Assembly (NCBI GenBank): GCA_964574215.1
Contig: CAZNLR010000041.1
Location: forward strand, 1-47,105
From: GCA-2725625 sp964574215
GTDB lineage: Bacteria; Pseudomonadota; Alphaproteobacteria; Rhodospirillales; UBA2165
Direction of reading: 5' to 3'
DNA length: 47,105 nucleotides
The notes below the pieces were generated by a model. That model was not told where the DNA came from. It made no database searches and saw only the letters and a program-made list of their open reading frames with translations. A program made the position numbers and the translations under genes. Below are positions 42,247-47,105 of this stretch, one piece after another (positions within the stretch are counted from its first letter, which is position 1; every line of letters begins with the position of its first letter).

Positions 42247-42880
42247 ATGACCGNNNNNNNNNNCCATACCGGCCTCCGGGCCCCTCCGCGACGGCTTGAT
42301 CAGGGCCATGGGGGAGCGACCTTACCGCATCGTCTATGGCATTGTCACCTTAGGCCTGCTGACCTGGATCGGTTACGCCTACGTGGCCGCCCCTTATATG
42401 GAATTGTGGGGACAACCCGCCTGGTCAAAGTGGGTGCCGGTTCTGATCATGCCGGTAGCTTGCCTGCTGCTGATCGGCGGTGTCGCCGCCGCCAATCCTT
42501 TTTCCCTCAGCCTGAAAAAAGCCGGGTTCAATCCGGACCGGCCAGGCCTCATCGGTATCTGCCGCCATCCGGTCATGTGGTCCTTCGCCCTTTGGGCGAT
42601 AGCTCATTTGGCGCCCAACGGGGATGTCGCGTCGCTACTGATGTTCGGATTGATGTTCGGTCTCAGCCTCTATGGACCCATGGCCCTAGAACGCAAAAAG
42701 AAAGCGGCGCTGGTCAAAGAAAAGGGCGAAAAGGAGTGGAACCGTATTACGGCCTGCCGGGGAAAATTCATCGGCGCCAATGGCTGGGTTGCCGGATTTG
42801 TTGGCGGCGGCATGCTCTATCTTTTACTATTGTGGTCCCATGAATATTTAATCGGCGTCCCGCCTTGGCCTTGGTCTTGA
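42247..42880 (+). CDS. NnrU family membrane protein, N-terminus broken by an N gap
   Basis: Downstream of the gap the frame reads IPASGPLRDGLIRAMGERPYRIVYGIVTLGLLTWIGYAYVA (in pieces: PLRDGLIRAMGERPYR, then membrane helices). That is the NnrU pattern and aligns with the next gene (RPVRDPLLNKLGQNGFLGLYS). ATGACC at 42247, before the gap, matches the MT start of that gene. The missing N-terminal helix therefore lies in the gap, and 10 N is too short and out of frame. Further helices: VPVLIMPVACLLLIGG, GLIGICRHPVMWSFALWAIAHLAPNGD (the family's RHPxxW motif). NnrU is linked to nitrite/NO metabolism by gene neighbourhood in other species; no such genes are here. Confidence 0.8.
42254..42263. other. 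Assembly gap (10 N) at the start of the first NnrU gene
   Basis: Ten N. The true length must be a multiple of three to join the ATG at 42247 with the downstream frame. Comparison with the paralogue suggests roughly 45-55 missing bases. Confidence 0.9.
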
Positions 42881-42887
42881 AAACGCA

Positions 42888-43598
42888 ATGACCGGAACCC
42901 TTACCCACCTGTTTATCGCCGCCATCGCTTTTGTCGGCAGTCATTTTGTTATGTCCAGCCGGCCGGTGCGGGATCCCCTGCTCAACAAATTGGGCCAGAA
43001 CGGTTTTCTGGGACTTTACTCCCTCGTCGCCTTCATCTTTTTGGCCTGGCTGGTCCTGGCCTACATCGATGCGCCCTATGTGGAGTATTACGAGCCGCCC
43101 ACCTACCTCCGCCACTGGACCCTCAGCCTGATGATGGTGACCTGCATTTTCCTGGCAGCCTCGTTGACGCCCAAAAATCCGACCCTGGCGGGCGCGGGCG
43201 CGAATACATTGTCGGGAAGCCCCAAAGGTATCTTCCGCATTACCCGGCACCCCATGATGTGGGGGATCGGCCTATGGGGGCTCACCCATTTTGTGGCCAA
43301 CGGCGATGGGGCGTCGCTGATTTTTTTCGGCGCCATGACACTGTTGGCGCTGGGCGGTCCGTTGTTGATCGACCGGCGCAAGGCACGGGAATTCGGAGAG
43401 GAATGGCAGTTATACGCCGCCCAAAGTTCTTATATTCCCTTCGCCGCAATTCTGGCTAAAAGAACTACTTTCAGCGCCACGGAAATCGGCTGGTTGCCGG
43501 TGGTGCTCGGTGGCGCGTTTTATCTTATTTTGCTGATCCTTCATGAGACCCTGTTCGGCACCGCGCCCATGTCCTGGGTGTCCAATTTGTTTGATTGA
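42888..43598 (+). CDS. NnrU family membrane protein (second copy)
   Basis: 236 residues, complete. It begins MTGTLTHLFIAAIAFVGSHF and has six or so hydrophobic segments. Family motifs: SRPVRDPLLNKLGQNGFLGLYSLVAF, KGIFRITRHPMMWGIGLWGLTHFVANGD and LGGPLLIDRRK. It follows the first NnrU gene by 7 bp. The two share the RHPxxWxxxLW and NGD motifs and are tandem paralogues that may form a heteromer. Confidence 0.88.
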   Translation: MTGTLTHLFIAAIAFVGSHFVMSSRPVRDPLLNKLGQNGFLGLYSLVAFIFLAWLVLAYIDAPYVEYYEPPTYLRHWTLSLMMVTCIFLAASLTPKNPTLAGAGANTLSGSPKGIFRITRHPMMWGIGLWGLTHFVANGDGASLIFFGAMTLLALGGPLLIDRRKAREFGEEWQLYAAQSSYIPFAAILAKRTTFSATEIGWLPVVLGGAFYLILLILHETLFGTAPMSWVSNLFD

Positions 43599-43674
43599 CC
43601 CAATTTGATTGATTGACAGGGGCCACGGTGCTAGATACCCGGCCTTACTTTACTGCAGCGCCCATTAGCGATTC

Positions 43675-45480
43675 ATGACCGACCTGACCCATAAAAGAAA
43701 CTTCGCCATCATCGCCCATATCGATCACGGTAAATCCACCCTGGCGGACCGTTTGATCGAAATCTGCGGCGGCCTGACCGGCCGTGAGATGAAGGAGCAG
43801 GTGCTCGATTCCATGGATATCGAGCGGGAGCGCGGCATCACCATCAAGGCCCAGGCGGTCCGGCTCAATTATCAAGCCAAGGACGGTGAAACCTATGAGC
43901 TGAACCTCATGGACACGCCCGGCCATGTGGATTTTTCCTACGAGGTCAGCCGGTCGTTGGCAGCCTGCGAGGGCTCGCTCCTGGTGGTGGACGCGACGCA
44001 AGGCGTTGAAGCCCAAACCCTGGCCAACGTCTATCTGGCGTTGGATGCCGACCATGAAATCGTGCCGGTGCTAAACAAAGTCGACCTTCAGGCTGCCGAA
44101 CCGGACCGCATCAAGCAGCAGATCGAAGACGTCATCGGTCTGGATGCCTCCGACGCCATTGAGATTTCAGCCAAGACCGGTTTGGGCGTCGACAGCGTCT
44201 TGGAAGAGCTGATCCATCGTCTGCCGCCCCCCGAGGGCAACGAGGCCGACCCCCTCAAGGCGCTCTTGGTGGACAGCTGGTATGACCCTTATTTGGGCGT
44301 CATGATTCTGGTGCGCGTCCAGGACGGTCAATTAAAAAAGGGTATGAAGGTCAAGCTGATGTCCACCGACGCCGTCCACCAGATCGATCAGGTGGGAATT
44401 TTCACGCCCAAGGCGACCCAGGTGAATGCCTTGGGTCCGGGCGATATCGGCTATATCACCGCCTCCATCAAGACCGTGGCGGAGACCCCGGTGGGCGACA
44501 CCATCACCGAGGACAAGCGCCCGGCGGCGGAAGCGCTGGCTGGATTTAAACCCTCCGTGCCGGTGGTGTTCACCAGCTTGTTTCCGGTCGATTCGGCCGA
44601 TTTCGAGGACTTGCGCGAAAGCCTGGCCAAGCTGAGGCTCAACGACGCCAGCTTTATTTACGAGCCGGAAAATTCCGCCGCTCTGGGATTCGGCTTCCGC
44701 TGCGGCTTTCTGGGGCTGCTGCATCTGGAAATCGTTCAGGAGAGGCTGGAACGGGAATTCGATCTCGACCTCATCACCACCTCCCCCAGCGTCGTCTACC
44801 GGCTCCACCCGACGGACGGCGGCGATATGAAGGAACTGCACAATCCCGCCGACATGCCCGAGCCGACCCAGATCGCCTATATCGAGGAGCCCTGGATCAA
44901 GGCGACCATCATGGTGCCCGACGAATATCTCGGTGGCGTCCTCAGCCTGTGCACGGACCGCCGCGGAGAGCAGATCGAACTGACCTACGCCGGTAACCGG
45001 GCCATGGCGGTCTACCGGCTGCCCCTCAACGAGGTGGTGTTGGATTTCTACGACCGGCTAAAGTCTATCTCCCGTGGCTACGCCAGTTTCGACTATCAGC
45101 TGGACGGCTATTTGGAATCCGATCTGGTCAAGGTGTCGATCCTGGTCAATGGTGAACTGGTGGACGCGCTGTCCTTCATGGCCCACCGGTCCCAGGCGGA
45201 AACCCGAGGCCGTGTTATCTGCGAACGGCTCAAGGATCTGATCCCCCGCCAGTTGTTCAAGATCGCCGTCCAGGCGGCCATCGGCGGCAAGGTGATCGCC
45301 CGCACCACCATCGGCGCGCTCCGAAAGGACGTCACCGCCAAATGCTACGGCGGCGACATCACCCGCAAACGCAAGCTCTTGGAAAAACAGAAAAAGGGCA
45401 AGAAGCGCATGCGCCAGTTCGGCCAAGTGGAAATCCCGCAATCGGCCTTCCTGGAAGCCCTCAAGATCGGCGACGATTAA
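43675..45480 (+). CDS. lepA: Elongation factor 4 (LepA)
   Basis: 601 residues, normal length. Ribosomal GTPase that promotes back-translocation and aids initiation and 30S maturation. G motifs: AHIDHGKSTLADRLIE, RERGITIKAQAV, DTPGHVDFSYEV, NKVDL, SAKTGLGV. Domain III/V segments: GFRCGFLGLLHLEIVQERLEREF, PSVVYRL. The LepA-only C-terminus KCYGGDITRKRKLLEKQKKGKKRMRQFGQVEIPQSAF is complete. It starts 76 bp after the NnrU pair; no strong ribosome site is visible. Confidence 0.98.
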   Translation: MTDLTHKRNFAIIAHIDHGKSTLADRLIEICGGLTGREMKEQVLDSMDIERERGITIKAQAVRLNYQAKDGETYELNLMDTPGHVDFSYEVSRSLAACEGSLLVVDATQGVEAQTLANVYLALDADHEIVPVLNKVDLQAAEPDRIKQQIEDVIGLDASDAIEISAKTGLGVDSVLEELIHRLPPPEGNEADPLKALLVDSWYDPYLGVMILVRVQDGQLKKGMKVKLMSTDAVHQIDQVGIFTPKATQVNALGPGDIGYITASIKTVAETPVGDTITEDKRPAAEALAGFKPSVPVVFTSLFPVDSADFEDLRESLAKLRLNDASFIYEPENSAALGFGFRCGFLGLLHLEIVQERLEREFDLDLITTSPSVVYRLHPTDGGDMKELHNPADMPEPTQIAYIEEPWIKATIMVPDEYLGGVLSLCTDRRGEQIELTYAGNRAMAVYRLPLNEVVLDFYDRLKSISRGYASFDYQLDGYLESDLVKVSILVNGELVDALSFMAHRSQAETRGRVICERLKDLIPRQLFKIAVQAAIGGKVIARTTIGALRKDVTAKCYGGDITRKRKLLEKQKKGKKRMRQFGQVEIPQSAFLEALKIGDD

Positions 45481-45495
45481 AATATAACCTTCGCG

Positions 45496-45534
45496 GGGGA
45501 CTGTACCCTGAGCGCAGCGTAGGGGCCCGTCCCC
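45496..45534. terminator. Nested stem-loop downstream of lepA
   Basis: GGGGAC (45496-45501) pairs with GTCCCC (45529-45534), and inside CCCT (45506-45509) pairs with AGGG (45521-45524). There is no T-run on either strand, so termination is only one possibility; a small palindromic repeat is the other. Confidence 0.4.
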
Positions 45535-45566
45535 ATCCAGGTTCCTGGGATGAATTTTGTTTCGGA

Positions 45567-46112
45567 TTACTTTTTCCGGCGCTTACCTTTAGGCATTTTC
45601 TTACCTGGCGCCAAATCAGATTCATCCAGTTCCAACCCATCCAGCCCGTCATCATCGTCTTCGTGACTGATCCGGGTCGGATCGAATTCCTTTAGATGCT
45701 GATATTTGGAAGGCGGCGAATCGTCATACAGATCAGCCTCTTCCGCCGCCGCCATGATATCCTCATAGCTGGTGGTGAGCATGATATCGTCGTCGGAATC
45801 GACGCCACCCACCGGCAGGTCCCGGTACTTCCAGGCGAGAAAAATGCCCGGCACCCCCAGCGTCAACCAACCGGGCAAAGCCAAAATACCGGTAATCACC
45901 GGGTCCCAGAGCGTGGGACTGAGACTGCCTTCCACGAACCGCCGCGTGGCGGCAAAAAAATCGGGAACGAGAGTGGCGAGAACAGTATGGGCCGACTTCA
46001 GACCAAAGCCGCCGCCCTTGCTGACCGCGATCCCCTGAGCCGCCGTTTCCGCCGCAGCAAAAACGAAGGCGCCGATCAAGAGGGCCCAGCCGATAATTTT
46101 TCCGATGCGCAT
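45567..46112 (-). CDS. Hypothetical membrane protein with an acidic-basic C-terminal tail
   Basis: 181 residues. An N-terminal hydrophobic segment (IGWALLIGAFVFAAAETAAQG) is followed by an extracytoplasmic loop with VPDFFAATRRFVEGSLSPTLWDPVITGILALPGWLTLGVPGIFLAW, whose last part is a second membrane helix. The C-terminal 85 residues are cytoplasmic, acidic (DSDDDIMLTTSYEDIMAAAEEADLYDD, HEDDDDGLDGLELDESDL) and end in a Lys/Arg cluster (GKKMPKGKRRKK). Two-helix proteins of this form beside lepA occur in related alphaproteobacteria; no function is known to me. It is convergent with lepA. Confidence 0.75.
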   Translation of the reverse strand: MRIGKIIGWALLIGAFVFAAAETAAQGIAVSKGGGFGLKSAHTVLATLVPDFFAATRRFVEGSLSPTLWDPVITGILALPGWLTLGVPGIFLAWKYRDLPVGGVDSDDDIMLTTSYEDIMAAAEEADLYDDSPPSKYQHLKEFDPTRISHEDDDDGLDGLELDESDLAPGKKMPKGKRRKK

Positions 46113-46252
46113 GGTCCCACTTTACCAGTCTATGCCACTTTCTAATAGCCAAATGAGCGGACATACTTGAAATTCATCGAAATAATATTGCGGTCCCGCC
46201 CGCGGTCAGGTAATTTGCGCCGCCTGATACAAACTGAGTTGTCCTATATCAC

Positions 46253-46342
46253 GGAGGGGTGGCCGAGTGGCTGAAGGCGCACGCTTGGAAAGCGTGTAAA
46301 CGTTCACGCGTTTCGTGGGTTCGAATCCCACTCCCTCCGCCA
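46253..46342 (+). tRNA. tRNA-Ser (anticodon GGA)
   Basis: 90 nt including encoded CCA. The acceptor arm GGAGGGG pairs with TCCCTCC (one G-U), with discriminator G and CCA at 46340-46342. The D arm GGCCGAGTGGCTGAAGGC, the anticodon arm CACGCTTGGAAAGCGTG with GGA, a long class-II variable arm (AACGTTCACGCGTT region) and the T arm GTGGGTTCGAATCCCAC are all present. Both the anticodon and the long variable arm give serine. Confidence 0.97.
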
Positions 46343-46395
46343 TTTAAAACGTATAACCTATTGTATTAATTAATAATATTTATGTTTGATATTGG

Positions 46396-46418
46396 CTAGT
46401 CCCACATCTAGTCCCACA
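46396..46418. repeat. Two adjacent copies of CTAGTCCCACA
   Basis: The 11-mer occurs at 46396-46406 and 46408-46418, one base apart, in AT-rich DNA 54 bp downstream of the tRNA. It may be a recombinase- or regulator-binding site. Confidence 0.5.
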
Positions 46419-46470
46419 ACTTGTACAAATTCTTAGGTCATCTTCACTGGCATTTCGCGGTTGGCTAACA

Positions 46471-46500
46471 AATACGCCCCAGCCGAAGCCGGGGCGTATT
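46471..46500. terminator. Stem-loop after the small gene, possible terminator
   Basis: A perfect 10-bp stem AATACGCCCC/GGGGCGTATT with a 10-nt loop, 19 bp past the stop of the minus-strand gene at 46520. There is no long T-run. Confidence 0.5.
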
Positions 46501-46519
46501 AAGGTTAAATGCGCAGATA

Positions 46520-46759
46520 TTAGCCCTTATCTTGTTTCTCTTTCCGAATCGGCTTGGAAGGCTTCTTGGGCTTCTTAAGATTGGCGCCCGTTATTATCCC
46601 GGTTGGCTGAGGGGCCTTGTCCGCTTTCTCCTGCCAACCATGGTAGATCACTTTACCCGCCTTGACTGATCTGCCAATACGGATGCCGCCGACCACTGGT
46701 CCACTCTTGTAGATCGGATCGTCGGGTTTTGCCCAACCATGTAATGTAACTGTAGCCAT
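46520..46759 (-). CDS. Small basic hypothetical protein
   Basis: 79 residues from the ATG at 46759 (MATVTLHGWAKPDDPIY), which is better spaced from AAAAGGAGA than the ATG directly before it. The middle part PVVGGIRIGRSVKAGKVIYHGWQ repeats an HGW found near the start. The last 25 residues are Lys/Pro-rich (KKPKKPSKPIRKEKQDKG). No family is recognised. Its start overlaps the stop of the upstream gene, so the two form an operon. The position after a tRNA and the lack of known relatives suggest mobile or accessory origin. Confidence 0.6.
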   Translation of the reverse strand: MATVTLHGWAKPDDPIYKSGPVVGGIRIGRSVKAGKVIYHGWQEKADKAPQPTGIITGANLKKPKKPSKPIRKEKQDKG

Positions 46760-47019
46760 CATCCGTCTCCTTTTGTCAGAGTGTGCAAAACTGTCAAAGT
46801 GATGCCAGCTCCGACAATACCCAATACGAAACTTACTAGCGCATGAAGAAAGGTTACATTTATCAGGTCAAAGAGGACCCAATAAAATATCCCGTATGTT
46901 GGCAGGACTAGACTGAAGACAACAGTAAGCCAGGATCCAGCATTCCACGCGGCAACCCAACTTAATGGGCAGGCAATCACAAATATGATGGTGGCTATTA
47001 CATACTTTAATAATTTCAT
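46759..47019 (-). CDS. Small membrane protein, unknown
   Basis: 86 residues from an ATG with GGGAGAA upstream. Almost entirely hydrophobic, with about three membrane helices: VIATIIFVIACPLSWVAAW, WLTVVFSLVLPTYGIFYWVLF and LVSFVLGIVGAGITLTVLH. No motif is recognised. Upstream, 47020-47105 shows no further gene. Translationally coupled to the small basic protein that follows. Confidence 0.6.
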   Translation of the reverse strand: MKLLKYVIATIIFVIACPLSWVAAWNAGSWLTVVFSLVLPTYGIFYWVLFDLINVTFLHALVSFVLGIVGAGITLTVLHTLTKGDG

Positions 47020-47105
47020 AGGATTTCTCCCGCTTTAGTGCTTCAGGCGAAATGCCACGGCGCACAAGTTGGAACTTAAATCATGCCGGGTCCGTTGGTG
47101 GACCA

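Noticed and set aside
42247..42843. 198-codon ORF starting MT-XXXX-HTGLRAPP across the N gap
   Set aside because: Its frame after the gap is the wrong one for the NnrU protein; it exists only because the gap is 10 N long.

Overview
This 47.1 kb window looks like a draft or metagenomic contig from an alphaproteobacterium of the Rhodospirillales type; it contains two runs of N. The assignment rests on gene order: zapE / mdh-sucC-sucD-sucA-sucB-lpd, sdhCDAB, ffh-rpsP-rimM-trmD-rplS-leuCD-leuB-asd and dapF-mtaB-ftsY are arrangements known from that class. Receiver proteins with a GPDRRR-type tail and an Rcp1-like receiver beside a CHASE3 kinase fit as well. Almost everything is chromosomal housekeeping. 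The accessory material sits between those blocks.

Layout: 1-850 holds the start of an amidohydrolase running off the left edge and a small SpoIIAA-like protein. 874-10049 (minus) is a complete TCA operon from malate dehydrogenase to the E3 of 2-oxoglutarate dehydrogenase. Its MDH carries a lysine-rich tail and its E2 carries two lipoyl domains. 10527-12795 (plus) is a two-gene membrane module of unknown function, placed between mdh and zapE: a polytopic coiled-coil protein followed by a membrane-anchored, von Willebrand A-like protein with no good start codon. 12808-14825 has zapE and a VTT/DedA-like membrane protein. 14866-18962 (minus) is a three-gene sensory set: a kinase with three tandem CHASE3-like repeats, a lone receiver, and a receiver-kinase hybrid. 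19105-23104 has a TerB-like protein and the sdhCDAB operon with a clear terminator.

23216-24473 is the largest non-coding stretch. An AT-rich segment with two perfect DnaA boxes is followed by about 0.8 kb of GC-rich, hairpin-dense DNA that looks like a large structured RNA. 24474-25297 has a CheY-like protein, a perfect 25-bp inverted repeat (terminator) and a 223-bp palindromic element with nested hairpins. 25297-33684 (minus) is the ffh-to-asd block covering SRP, ribosome maturation and leucine/aspartate-family biosynthesis. ffh contains an N gap of the wrong length. 34305-36142 has two XRE-type regulators and a ferredoxin-like protein. 36212-39254 is dapF-mtaB-ftsY. 39436-43598 has two small unknowns, a chemoreceptor-like protein with a degenerate signalling tip, and tandem NnrU-family proteins, the first broken by an N gap. 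43675-45480 is lepA. 46253-46342 is tRNA-Ser(GGA), followed by AT-rich DNA and two small unrecognised genes, possibly the edge of an island.

The metabolic genes form a coherent set: sdhCDAB plus the mdh-suc-lpd operon supply the succinyl-CoA to oxaloacetate arm of the TCA cycle, while asd, leuBCD and dapF feed amino-acid and peptidoglycan precursors. ffh and ftsY give both SRP GTPases. The best candidates for something undescribed are the two-gene membrane module at 10527-12795 and the structured non-coding region at 23515-24280.
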